Origin: an uncultured Bacteroides sp.
Lineage (GTDB): Bacteria; Bacteroidota; Bacteroidia; Bacteroidales; Bacteroidaceae
Assembly (NCBI GenBank): GCA_905198575.1
Contig: CAJKDC010000005.1
Coordinates: forward strand, 1 to 59,441
Reading direction: 5' to 3'
DNA: 59,441 nucleotides
Below are positions 41,832-49,852 of this stretch, in pieces. Position 1 is the stretch's first letter; each line of letters starts with the position of its first letter. The position numbers and the translations under genes are program-made. The notes beneath the pieces are model-generated. The model was not told the origin of the DNA, made no database searches, and was given only the letters and a program-made list of their open reading frames with translations.

Positions 41832-41895
41832 AAAAAAAGAAAACCGGAGATTTCGTATTGCAAAGTTACAAACTTTATCAATACAAAACCTCCGG
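41832..41895 (-). terminator. Terminator of the hemD unit with an embedded promoter
   Basis: On the minus strand, CCGGAG (41890-41895) pairs with CTCCGG (41844-41849). The inner GTATTG/CAATAC adds to a long, slightly imperfect stem, followed by a tail of mostly T. The -7 box of rnpA is in the loop. Confidence 0.7.
41861..41868 (-). promoter_or_regulatory. Promoter of rnpA, located inside a hairpin loop
   Basis: Minus-strand TAACTTTG, a full -7 match, 43 bases before the rnpA start. It lies in the loop of the terminator hairpin at 41844-41895. Confidence 0.6.
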
Positions 41896-41923
41896 CATAT
41901 TTGAAAACTATGAATTAGTCTTG

Positions 41924-42670
41924 TTATTTATTGTTTTCACGAATAAATTGTTCCAAAGCTGCCGGCATAGAAGGAGCAGCTGGTGATGGTGCTTCCAAAT
42001 CCAGACGCAAACCTGCATCTTTTACAGCTTTAGCAGTTGAAGGACCAAATGAAGCGATAGCAATATCTCCTTGCTCGAACTTCGGGAAGTTCTTCAGCAA
42101 TGACTGGATACCTGCCGGACTGAAGAAGATCAACATATCATAATTAAATGCTTCGTCTGGACCAAAATCGTTGCTGACTGTACGATACATAATAGCTTCG
42201 GTATGCTGAATCCTCGCCTTATCCAAAGCATCTCTTACTTCATCGTTATGCACATCAGACATCGGAATAAAATATTTCTCAGTATTGTGCTTGATGATAG
42301 TAGGCATCAAGTCGGCAAACTTACCGGTAGCACCGAAAAATACTTTGCGTTTACGATATTGTACGTACTTCTGAATATAAAGTGCAATAGCTTCAGAGGT
42401 ACAAAAATATTTCATCGTTTCAGGAATCGTTACACGCAATTCAGCACACAAAGTAAAGAAGTGGTCGATTGCATGACGTGATGTGAACACAATAGCTGTA
42501 TGGTCTAAGATGGAAACTTTCTGCTGACGGAACTCCTTTGCCGAAAGGCTTTCCACTTTTATAAACGGACGGAAAACTATTTCCACGCCGTACTTCTCAG
42601 CTATATCAAAATAGGGCGACTTCTCTGAAGTCGGTCTGGGCTGAGATACAAGAACTTTCTTTATTTTCAA
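41924..42670 (-). CDS. hemD: Uroporphyrinogen-III synthase family protein
   Basis: A 248-residue soluble protein of the HemD fold, two similar alpha/beta domains. The conserved HemD features are weak, as is normal for this divergent family: LDHTAIVFTSRHAIDHF near residue 55, DMLIFFSPAGIQSLL near 182 and IASFGPSTAKAVKDAG near 207. The enzyme closes and rearranges hydroxymethylbilane to uroporphyrinogen III. It starts 4 bases after the DUF4271 gene, so the two are coupled. No other heme-synthesis gene is in the window, so the physiological role here is uncertain. Confidence 0.85.
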   Translation of the reverse strand: MKIKKVLVSQPRPTSEKSPYFDIAEKYGVEIVFRPFIKVESLSAKEFRQQKVSILDHTAIVFTSRHAIDHFFTLCAELRVTIPETMKYFCTSEAIALYIQKYVQYRKRKVFFGATGKFADLMPTIIKHNTEKYFIPMSDVHNDEVRDALDKARIQHTEAIMYRTVSNDFGPDEAFNYDMLIFFSPAGIQSLLKNFPKFEQGDIAIASFGPSTAKAVKDAGLRLDLEAPSPAAPSMPAALEQFIRENNK

Positions 42671-42674
42671 TGTA

Positions 42675-43484
42675 CTAAAAATTTAAAATCAAAACATCAT
42701 TCATATAACTCAATCCCTTCCACACTAATAAGTCAGGGACTATTTCGAGGGCACAAAAGTACACAATTAAATGCAATAAACCATATAAATGGCTGAAAAA
42801 GTTCTTAATACACTTATATAGGAGTAAACTTTTCATTATCAGGAATACACATCCTACAAAAATGATAGCCCAATGTGGCATTAAATCAAAATAAACAATC
42901 AGTAGAACGATAGGAAAAAGGAGTAATCCGGTCCAAATAATTACGTCAGAATAGGCTTCTAACCATAAGGTCGATTTTTGTCTGTAAAAAAATATCCAGT
43001 TAATAAATTGATACAGCAAACGCTTGACCATTAAAAACAGGATAACCGACAAAATATAGACAGATAACAATATGGAATGTGGAACTGTCTGGAAAAGCTG
43101 TGGTGAACAGTCGGAATAATAATCGTACACACAAAAGCCGGAAAGAATACAGCTAACCAGCAATAATGCCGCAGTATAGCGCATATCCGACCCAGAACGG
43201 TCATCAAACAGACTGGAACGCTCTTTCGTATGAAAAAAGTTCTTGAAACGCTGAAGCAAGTGTCGCTTTCCGTTGCCAAGCACATAAGCCAACAGAAAAA
43301 AGCAACAATACATAATGACAGTAATGGGCGCATCCATACTCAACAGGTAGGGCAAGGCATCGCCTTCTTTCCCTCTGCTGTCTGTCTGCTGAATCTGGGC
43401 AATAAGCAAGGAATCTTTTTTTACTTGGCTTTCCTGCTGTAAACGCACCATATCCATCCATCCTATGCGGCATACTTCGTTCAT
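42675..43484 (-). CDS. DUF4271 membrane protein
   Basis: A 269-residue polytopic inner-membrane protein with about six hydrophobic segments, starting near residues 55, 105, 137, 180, 205 and 240. The arrangement and the position just upstream of hemD match the DUF4271 family of Bacteroidetes. Function is unknown. Its start overlaps the LOG-family stop by 4 bases (ATGA) and hemD follows after 4 bases, giving a tightly coupled three-gene block. Confidence 0.78.
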   Translation of the reverse strand: MNEVCRIGWMDMVRLQQESQVKKDSLLIAQIQQTDSRGKEGDALPYLLSMDAPITVIMYCCFFLLAYVLGNGKRHLLQRFKNFFHTKERSSLFDDRSGSDMRYTAALLLVSCILSGFCVYDYYSDCSPQLFQTVPHSILLSVYILSVILFLMVKRLLYQFINWIFFYRQKSTLWLEAYSDVIIWTGLLLFPIVLLIVYFDLMPHWAIIFVGCVFLIMKSLLLYKCIKNFFSHLYGLLHLIVYFCALEIVPDLLVWKGLSYMNDVLILNF

Positions 43485-44068
43485 ATCGCTGCAAATTTAC
43501 GAATTTCAGGATTCCAGCAAGGAGTTTCGTATAAAAAAGCAATGGCCTCGGAAGGTGTTTCGGCTACGCGCCAAATACCCCCATGTTCCTTTCGCATAAA
43601 ATTCTGGTCAATGGCCTGCTCAAGCATTGAAATCAAAGGATCAAAAAAATGATTGATATTAAGTATAACGATAGGATTCAAATAAAGCCCCAACTGTTTC
43701 CAAGTGATGATTTCCAACAGTTCTTCCAAAGTACCACATCCACCGGGTAAAGCAATAATTCCATCCGAAAGGTCAGCCATCAGCTGCTTACGCTCGTGCA
43801 TGGTATCTGTTTCAATCAGGTGTGTAAGTCCTTTATGATGCCAGCCTTGCTCCACCATAAAACGGGGTATAACACCGGTAACGGTACCGCCTTCCGATAA
43901 TACAGCATCGGATACAGCAGCCATCAGCCCGATACAGCCGGCTCCATTTACTAAATTTATCTTATGAGCAGCCAATAAACTTCCTAACTGGCGGGCTGCT
44001 TCAAAATAAGTAGCATCTATTTTTGTGCTGGAAGCACTGTATACACAAACATTCTTTATTGTATTCAT
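43481..44068 (-). CDS. LOG-family protein (TIGR00730), nucleotide 5'-monophosphate phosphoribohydrolase type
   Basis: A 195-residue Rossmann-fold protein with the LOG signature PGGCGTLEEL near residue 107 and an upstream GAGCIGLMAAVSDA segment. Family members split AMP-like nucleotides into base and ribose-5-phosphate, including cytokinin nucleotides; the bacterial role is often purine metabolism. Its ATG comes only 7 bases after the T run of the metK terminator, leaving no room for a separate promoter, so expression probably depends on read-through. Confidence 0.88.
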   Translation of the reverse strand: MNTIKNVCVYSASSTKIDATYFEAARQLGSLLAAHKINLVNGAGCIGLMAAVSDAVLSEGGTVTGVIPRFMVEQGWHHKGLTHLIETDTMHERKQLMADLSDGIIALPGGCGTLEELLEIITWKQLGLYLNPIVILNINHFFDPLISMLEQAIDQNFMRKEHGGIWRVAETPSEAIAFLYETPCWNPEIRKFAAI

Positions 44069-44074
44069 GAGCAG

Positions 44075-44122
44075 AAAAAAAGACAGATGTCACCCTCTGC
44101 CAGCAAGCAAAGGATGACATCC
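44075..44122 (-). terminator. Terminator after metK, directly before the LOG gene
   Basis: On the minus strand a 14-bp stem (44109-44122 with 44087-44100, two G-U pairs) is followed by seven T residues at 44076-44082. Confidence 0.8.
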
Positions 44123-44138
44123 GACGATAATTTAGATA

Positions 44139-45431
44139 TTACAAGCCAAAAGCTTCTTTTACTTTATCCACATAATCCAGCTTTTCCCATGTAAAGAGCT
44201 CAACCTGAACTTCTTTATCTCCCTCGTAAGCTGATTCGAATTTTTTAGTCACAATCTTCGGTTCACGTCCCATGTGGCCGTATGCAGCTGTTTCGCTATA
44301 GATAGGATTACGCAATTTCAGGCGCTCTTCAATAGCTCTCGGGCGCATATCAAACAATTCGTCAACCTTGCGTGCAATTTCACCGTCAGTCATAGCAACA
44401 TTACTGCGACCGTATGTATTAACATAAATATTGATAGGACGAGCAACACCGATTGCATATGAAACCTGAACCAGAATTTCATCGGCAACACCAGCTGCAA
44501 CCAAGTTTTTTGCAATATGACGAGCTGCATAAGCTGCACTACGGTCTACTTTACTAGGGTCTTTTCCTGAGAAAGCACCACCACCATGTGCACCGGCTCC
44601 TCCGTAAGTATCTACAATAATCTTACGTCCGGTAAGACCTGTATCGCCATGAGGACCACCGATTACAAACTTTCCGGTCGGATTAACATGATACTTAATC
44701 TGGTCATTGAAAAGAGCCAATACCTGCGGGTTATGAATTTCAGCAATTACACGCGGCATCAAGATTTCAATCACATCCTTACGGATTTGAGCCAACATCT
44801 GTTCGTCTGCTTTCAACTGAGCTTCCGGAGTGTTGTCTTCAGGCAGAATAAACTCGTCATGCTGTGTAGAAACCACAATGGTATCGATACGTACAGGACG
44901 ACGGTTGTCATCATACTCTATAGTAACCTGGCTCTTTGAGTCAGGACGCAAATAGGTCATAACCTTTCCTTCACGACGGATGTCTGCAAGTACCATCAGC
45001 AGTTTGTGAGAAAGGTCAAGTGACAACGGCATGTAGTTTTCTGTCTCATTGGTAGCATAACCAAACATCATACCCTGGTCGCCTGCACCCTGATTCATCG
45101 GGTCTTCGCGTTCAACACCACGGTTGATGTCAGGACTCTGTTCGTGAATAGCAGAAAAAACTCCACAAGAGTTACCTTCAAACATATATTCGCTCTTGGT
45201 ATAACCAATTTTATTGATAACCTCACGCGCTACACGTTGCAAATCAATATAAGCTTTTGTTTTCACTTCTCCTGCCAGTACCACCTGTCCGGTAGTTACC
45301 AGTGTTTCGCAAGCTACTTTTGAACTGGGGTCATAAGCCAGCAGTTTGTCAAGCACAGCGTCCGAAATTTGATCGGCCACTTTGTCGGGGTGTCCTTCAG
45401 ACACCGATTCGGATGTGAATAAGTATCCCAT
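44139..45431 (-). CDS. metK: S-adenosylmethionine synthase
   Basis: Makes SAM from ATP and methionine, 430 residues. The N-terminus (FTSESVSEGHPDKVADQISDAVLD) carries the catalytic His/Asp motif, GAGDQGMMFGYA is the methionine-loop signature and GGGAFSGKDPSKVDRSAAY is the phosphate-binding signature. It is about 30 residues longer than E. coli MetK, with the extra length in the middle, as usual in Bacteroidetes. It has a leader of about 140 bases containing a pseudoknot, suggesting feedback control by SAM. Confidence 0.97.
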   Translation of the reverse strand: MGYLFTSESVSEGHPDKVADQISDAVLDKLLAYDPSSKVACETLVTTGQVVLAGEVKTKAYIDLQRVAREVINKIGYTKSEYMFEGNSCGVFSAIHEQSPDINRGVEREDPMNQGAGDQGMMFGYATNETENYMPLSLDLSHKLLMVLADIRREGKVMTYLRPDSKSQVTIEYDDNRRPVRIDTIVVSTQHDEFILPEDNTPEAQLKADEQMLAQIRKDVIEILMPRVIAEIHNPQVLALFNDQIKYHVNPTGKFVIGGPHGDTGLTGRKIIVDTYGGAGAHGGGAFSGKDPSKVDRSAAYAARHIAKNLVAAGVADEILVQVSYAIGVARPINIYVNTYGRSNVAMTDGEIARKVDELFDMRPRAIEERLKLRNPIYSETAAYGHMGREPKIVTKKFESAYEGDKEVQVELFTWEKLDYVDKVKEAFGL

Positions 45432-45514
45432 TGTTGTGGTAAATTAAAATTGTTAATGGTTTGTTTTTATCCGTGTACGGACAGAGTAGAGAAGTAATCT
45501 TCGGGGAAATAACA

Positions 45515-45566
45515 ATGTGTTTTAGCATTTTTTTCCGTGGTTGCAAGCTACTCAAATCTTTCCACT
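45515..45566 (-). promoter_or_regulatory. Candidate SAM-II/SAM-V-like riboswitch in the metK leader
   Basis: On the minus strand the leader reads GTGG (45562-45565), then a loop with GATTTGAG and TAGCTTGCAA, then CCAC (45537-45540), then an A-rich stretch and GCTAAAA (45520-45526). GTGG/CCAC forms a stem, and the loop TAGC (45547-45550) can pair with GCTA (45523-45526), giving an H-type pseudoknot. The GATTT...TTGCAA...GCTAAAA order resembles the SAM-II/SAM-V aptamer core as I recall it, and the downstream gene makes the ligand. This is inference from motif order; P1 is short. Confidence 0.45.
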
Positions 45567-45580
45567 TTTATTTTCGGCTG

Positions 45581-45588
45581 CAAAGATA
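45581..45588 (-). promoter_or_regulatory. Promoter of metK
   Basis: Minus-strand TATCTTTG, a full -7 match, 150 bases before the start codon, placing the pseudoknot right at the 5' end of the transcript. Confidence 0.65.
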
Positions 45589-45648
45589 GGAATAAAATTG
45601 GAATAATTACAATATAATTTTTGCTTTAACATTGCTTGACGATAGTCT

Positions 45649-46113
45649 TCAAAGCTGAAGAGCCAGCTCTTGCATCGTCTTGTTCAATAACGGATGAACT
45701 ACATGCGGAGCTATCTCAGCCAATGGCTGCATAACAAAGGCACGCTTTTCCATTAGAGGATGTGGTATAACAAGTTGTGAGGTATTCAGCACAACGTCGC
45801 CATAAAGAAGAATATCAATATCTATCAGACGGTCTGTGTAACATCCACCTGATGATTTCTTCATCCGGCCAAGTTCTTTTTCTATCTCTTGTGTAACCTG
45901 CAATATCTGTAAAGCTTCCATAGAAGTTTGTACACAAAGAGCCGCATTCAAGAAACTATTTTGAGATTCAAATCCCCAGGGAGCGGTTTCATAAAAAGAG
46001 GATAGAGAAGTAACCTCCCCTATCCTTTCGTTTATCTTTTCTACAGTAGCCTTCAAGTTAGCTTGCTTGTCACCCAAATTAGTTCCAAGTCCTAAATAAA
46101 CCGCTGTCATCAT
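45649..46113 (-). CDS. folK: 2-amino-4-hydroxy-6-hydroxymethyldihydropteridine diphosphokinase
   Basis: HPPK transfers diphosphate from ATP to the pterin in folate synthesis. The 154 residues are typical, with LGLGTNLGDKQANL at the N-terminus and the signature DRLIDIDILLYGD (about 93-105), followed by IPHPLMEKRAFV. Its start overlaps the queA stop (ATGA), so it is the last gene of the operon that begins at 50748. Confidence 0.95.
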   Translation of the reverse strand: MMTAVYLGLGTNLGDKQANLKATVEKINERIGEVTSLSSFYETAPWGFESQNSFLNAALCVQTSMEALQILQVTQEIEKELGRMKKSSGGCYTDRLIDIDILLYGDVVLNTSQLVIPHPLMEKRAFVMQPLAEIAPHVVHPLLNKTMQELALQL

Positions 46114-47165
46114 TTATCAATAATCAGCATGGCATCGCCATAAGTACCGAATCTGTAATCTTCCTTAAGAGCTGTATTATAAGCTTCCATAACCAATTCA
46201 TAACCTCCGTATGAGCATACCAGCATCAGCATAGTAGAGAGTGGAAGATGGAAGTTACTAATCATGCTGTCGGCTACAGAGAAATCATAAGGAGGGAAAA
46301 TAAACTTATTGGTCCATCCTTCAAATTCTTTCAAGTGTCCGTCTGTTCCCACAGCAGTTTCAATAGCACGCATTACAGTAGTGCCTACAGCACAAACCTT
46401 GTTTCCACGGTCTTTGGCTTCGTTCACGATACGGCAAGCATCCGCATTGACGAACATCTGCTCCGAATCCATCTTATGCTTAGTAAGGTCCTCTACATCT
46501 ATTTCACGGAAATTACCCAGTCCGGCATGCATCGTGATAAATGCAAAATCGATACCTTTAATCTCCATACGCTTCATCAGCTCACGGCTAAAGTGCAAAC
46601 CTGCGGCAGGTACTGTTACAGCTCCTTCATTTTTTGCAAAGATAGTCTGGAAACGTTCTGCATCTTCGGGTTCCACCTTACGGTTGATAAAGAACGGCAG
46701 CGGTGCTTCACCCAAAGCATAAAGTGCCTTTTTAAACTCATCGTGAGGACCGTCGTACAAGAAACGAAGCGTACGGCCACGCGATGTAGTATTGTCGATA
46801 ACTTCGGCTACCATCGAATCGTCATCACCAAAATACAATTTGTTTCCGATACGGATTTTACGGGCAGGGTCTACCAACACATCCCACAAACGCAGCTCCT
46901 CGTTAAGTTCTCTCAGTAAGAATACTTCGATACGGGCACCGGTTTTTTCCTTGTTTCCATATAAACGTGCAGGAAATACTTTGGTATCATTAAAGATAAA
47001 TACATCCTTGTCATCAAAGTAATTCAGCACATCCTTGAATACCTTGTGTTCAATCTGACCTGTTGACTTATGTACAACCATCAGGCGAGACTCATCTCTG
47101 TACTTTGCCGGGTAAAGTGCAATCTTCTCTTCCGGTAACTTAAATTTAAATTGTGACAGTTTCAT
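46110..47165 (-). CDS. queA: S-adenosylmethionine:tRNA ribosyltransferase-isomerase
   Basis: QueA moves the ribosyl part of SAM to preQ1 in tRNA, making epoxyqueuosine. At 351 residues it has PARLYGNKETG-like segments, the motif VPAAGLHFS near residue 185 and MHAGLGNF near 217. I use ATG 47165 (MKLSQFKFKLPEEKIA), preceded by a purine-rich stretch, because the longer in-frame form overlaps truB. It lies 17 bases after truB and overlaps folK. Confidence 0.95.
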   Translation of the reverse strand: MKLSQFKFKLPEEKIALYPAKYRDESRLMVVHKSTGQIEHKVFKDVLNYFDDKDVFIFNDTKVFPARLYGNKEKTGARIEVFLLRELNEELRLWDVLVDPARKIRIGNKLYFGDDDSMVAEVIDNTTSRGRTLRFLYDGPHDEFKKALYALGEAPLPFFINRKVEPEDAERFQTIFAKNEGAVTVPAAGLHFSRELMKRMEIKGIDFAFITMHAGLGNFREIDVEDLTKHKMDSEQMFVNADACRIVNEAKDRGNKVCAVGTTVMRAIETAVGTDGHLKEFEGWTNKFIFPPYDFSVADSMISNFHLPLSTMLMLVCSYGGYELVMEAYNTALKEDYRFGTYGDAMLIIDK

Positions 47166-47182
47166 CTTCTTCCTTTCTTTCC

Positions 47183-47887
47183 TTAATCGTTTATAACTTC
47201 TATCTCCTGTTGGTCCAACCAACTCTCAAAATCTTCTACTTGCATGCAATCAGCCAGTCTGACATCTCCCACACGTGTACGTATAAGTCCGGTGAGATGT
47301 GCTCCACTTTGTAAAGCCTCGCCAATATCGCGTGCCAAAGCTCTGATATAAGTACCTTTACTGCAAACTACCCTGATTTTTATCTCGGGCAAATTGCATT
47401 CCAGCAATTCTATTTCATCAATAACCAGAATTTTGGGCTTCAGTTCCACTTCATCACCCTTTCTTGCCAAATCATAAGCACGCTTGCCATCTACCTTGCA
47501 AGCCGAAAAGGCAGGAGGCACCTGCTCTATGGTTCCTACAAAACGAGTCAGAACTTCCCGTACCATTTCTTCGGTAATATGCTCTGTAGGATATACGGCA
47601 TCAATTTCTTTTTCCAAATCATACGAAGGAGTAGTTGCTCCCAACTGCAATGTCGCGATATATTCCTTAGTATGATACTGAAATTCTTCGATACGCTTTG
47701 TAGCCTTTCCGGTACAAATAATCATAACACCGGTGGCCAACGGATCGAGTGTTCCGGCATGGCCAACCTTTATTTTCTTAACACCGAGCTTGCGACTGAT
47801 GTGGTAGCGAATCTTGTTTACTACCGCAAAAGAAGTCCACCGCAACGGCTTATCAATATATATTACTTCTCCTTCCTTAAAATTCAT
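47183..47887 (-). CDS. truB: tRNA pseudouridine-55 synthase
   Basis: Makes the conserved pseudouridine 55 in the T loop of tRNAs. The 234-residue form has GHAGTLDPLATGVM (catalytic Asp) near residue 41, the YDLARKG segment, and SKGTYIRALARDIG near 180. It lacks a long C-terminal PUA domain, typical of the short class. It sits 6 bases after uppP in the same operon. Confidence 0.95.
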   Translation of the reverse strand: MNFKEGEVIYIDKPLRWTSFAVVNKIRYHISRKLGVKKIKVGHAGTLDPLATGVMIICTGKATKRIEEFQYHTKEYIATLQLGATTPSYDLEKEIDAVYPTEHITEEMVREVLTRFVGTIEQVPPAFSACKVDGKRAYDLARKGDEVELKPKILVIDEIELLECNLPEIKIRVVCSKGTYIRALARDIGEALQSGAHLTGLIRTRVGDVRLADCMQVEDFESWLDQQEIEVIND

Positions 47888-47893
47888 ATATAA

Positions 47894-48697
47894 TTATGAC
47901 AGCATGCTACATACAATAGTTACTACTCCAGCTAAAGCACAGTATATGCCAAAATAAACCAATTTTCCTTTTTTCACGATATTAATCATCCACTTGCAAG
48001 CAGCACAACCTGAAATAAAAGCAGCCAGAAAACCTACAATCAAAGCAGCCAATGAAACCTCGGCTCCCGGATTAGCAGCCCCTTTCACTATTTCCATACC
48101 GCTAAGCAGTGCCTCACCTAAAATAGGAGGAATTACCATCAAAAACGAGAACTGAGCCAATGTTTCCTTTTTGTTTCCCAATAACAAACCTGTAGCAATG
48201 GTCGAGCCCGAACGAGACAAACCTGGCATTACGGCACAAGCCTGTGCCAGACCGATAATAAATGCATCGCGCAAGCTGATTTTCTCTTTCTGACGTGGTT
48301 TTGCATAATATGAAAAGACTAACAATCCTGCTGTTACGAGCAACATGATTCCTACAATAAGCAAACCAGAGCCAAATATTTCTTCAACATAATCCTTAAA
48401 GAATAAGCCAACGATACCTACCGGAATCATCGAAACAATAATACTGAACACGTATTTAGTTTCCTCGTTCATCTGGAATTTAAACAGTCCACGGAAAATC
48501 CAATCTATTTCTTTCCAAAGAATGACCAAGGTACTGAGAACTGTAGCCACATGTACAACAATGGTAAACGTAAGGTTTTCTTCTCCTTCAATGCCAAACA
48601 AAGCGGAACCAATGGCCAAATGTCCGCTACTACTTACAGGAAGATATTCTGTCAATCCCTGTAACAGACCTAAAATCAAGGCTTCGAACCAACTCAT
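47894..48697 (-). CDS. uppP: Undecaprenyl-diphosphate phosphatase
   Basis: An inner-membrane enzyme of 267 residues that recycles the undecaprenyl diphosphate carrier of cell-wall synthesis. The conserved catalytic segments are present: LLQGLTEYLPVSSSGHLA at the N-terminus (ExxxE-type with SSSGH) and MPGLSRSGSTIATGLLLG near residue 157 (PGxSRSG). About eight hydrophobic segments. It is upstream of truB and downstream of the DUF3098 gene. Confidence 0.96.
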   Translation of the reverse strand: MSWFEALILGLLQGLTEYLPVSSSGHLAIGSALFGIEGEENLTFTIVVHVATVLSTLVILWKEIDWIFRGLFKFQMNEETKYVFSIIVSMIPVGIVGLFFKDYVEEIFGSGLLIVGIMLLVTAGLLVFSYYAKPRQKEKISLRDAFIIGLAQACAVMPGLSRSGSTIATGLLLGNKKETLAQFSFLMVIPPILGEALLSGMEIVKGAANPGAEVSLAALIVGFLAAFISGCAACKWMINIVKKGKLVYFGIYCALAGVVTIVCSMLS

Positions 48698-48728
48698 CTC
48701 TTTTTACTAATATTTTAAGTTTGAATTA

Positions 48729-48956
48729 TTATTTATCAGAAGGTTTACACAAAATCCCATAAATCATAAAAATGAACCCCAAAAAGCAAACAACCGGTGC
48801 TACAACTATTCGGCGAGTACTAAATATATCAGGTTCGAAAGTGGTTTCTGTAGATCCCGGTCCCGACATCAGCAGAAAACCTATAATAATTACTACCATG
48901 CCGATAGCAAGGAGTATAAAATTCTTTTTGTCAAAAGCTAATTTCCGTCTATCCAT
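48729..48956 (-). CDS. DUF3098 small membrane protein
   Basis: A 75-residue protein with two transmembrane segments (FILLAIGMVVIIIGFLLM at about 12-30 and IVVAPVVCFLGFIFMIYGIL at about 49-68) joined by an acidic loop. The size, two-helix layout and position between ftsX and uppP fit the DUF3098 family of Bacteroidetes. Function is unknown; the context suggests a link with cell division or envelope synthesis. Confidence 0.82.
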   Translation of the reverse strand: MDRRKLAFDKKNFILLAIGMVVIIIGFLLMSGPGSTETTFEPDIFSTRRIVVAPVVCFLGFIFMIYGILCKPSDK

Positions 48957-48979
48957 ACCGATAACTTATTTTGAATTTA

Positions 48980-49852
48980 TTAAATATAATAAAGATTGCT
49001 TGCTTTCATTCTAAGGAACTTATTGATAGAAATAAGTGTGCAGAAAGCAGTTATAAGAATTCCGAAAACGAATACCGATGCCATCACAATGAGCATTACA
49101 TACGGAGTAACTACTGCTATCAAATCCGGTTCATATTGAATTGTCAGATAAGAAAGCCCCATCAGCACAGCATCAGCAAAAACAGAAGCCACTATACCTA
49201 TCCAGAAACTACGGGCCATGAAAGGTCGGCGTATAAACGACCAGCTGGCACCCACCAGCTTCATGGTATGAATAAGAAAACGCTTTGAATAGATAGTAAG
49301 GCGTATGGTATTGTTTATCAATGCAAACGAAATAAGAGTCAGCAAACCCGCCAACCCCAAAAGAAACAGACTCAGCTTCCGGATGTTACGGTTCACAGAG
49401 TCGAGCAATTCCTGAGGATAGTTCACCTCCATTATATACTTGTTACTCCTTCTGAGCTCTTGCTCTATCCAGGCAATACTGTCGGTCGTAGCATAATCGG
49501 CAGCCAACTTCAACTCCAAAGAAGCCGAAAATGGATTATGTCCCAAAAATTCTACAGGGTCGGTTCCCATAGCCTGCGTTTGCTCTTTCAACGCTTCTGC
49601 TTTGGATATATAAGTCGTTTTTTTAATATAATTCTTCTTCTCCAATTGTTTTTGGAAAGCAATTATCGAAGATTCCTTCATATCATCGCTAAGCACCAAA
49701 GTTATACCGATATTCTCGCGTACATATACAGAAAGGTTGTTGGCTGTAAGCATAAAAAATACAACCATTCCCAACAGCAGCAATACCAGCATAGTACTAA
49801 TGCTGGATGTAATGAACTGCATATCAAAATATGATTTTTTGTTTTTACTCAT
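48980..49852 (-). CDS. ftsX: Cell division protein FtsX-like permease
   Basis: A 290-residue FtsX. It has an N-terminal cytoplasmic tail, a first transmembrane segment at about 15-35 (STMLVLLLLGMVVFFML), a periplasmic domain (about 40-155), then three transmembrane helices of the FtsX permease fold, the first near residue 160 (LFLLGLAGLLTLISFALINNTI). FtsX with the ATPase FtsE controls septal peptidoglycan hydrolases; ftsE is not adjacent. Its start overlaps the methyltransferase stop by 4 bases. Confidence 0.9.
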   Translation of the reverse strand: MSKNKKSYFDMQFITSSISTMLVLLLLGMVVFFMLTANNLSVYVRENIGITLVLSDDMKESSIIAFQKQLEKKNYIKKTTYISKAEALKEQTQAMGTDPVEFLGHNPFSASLELKLAADYATTDSIAWIEQELRRSNKYIMEVNYPQELLDSVNRNIRKLSLFLLGLAGLLTLISFALINNTIRLTIYSKRFLIHTMKLVGASWSFIRRPFMARSFWIGIVASVFADAVLMGLSYLTIQYEPDLIAVVTPYVMLIVMASVFVFGILITAFCTLISINKFLRMKASNLYYI

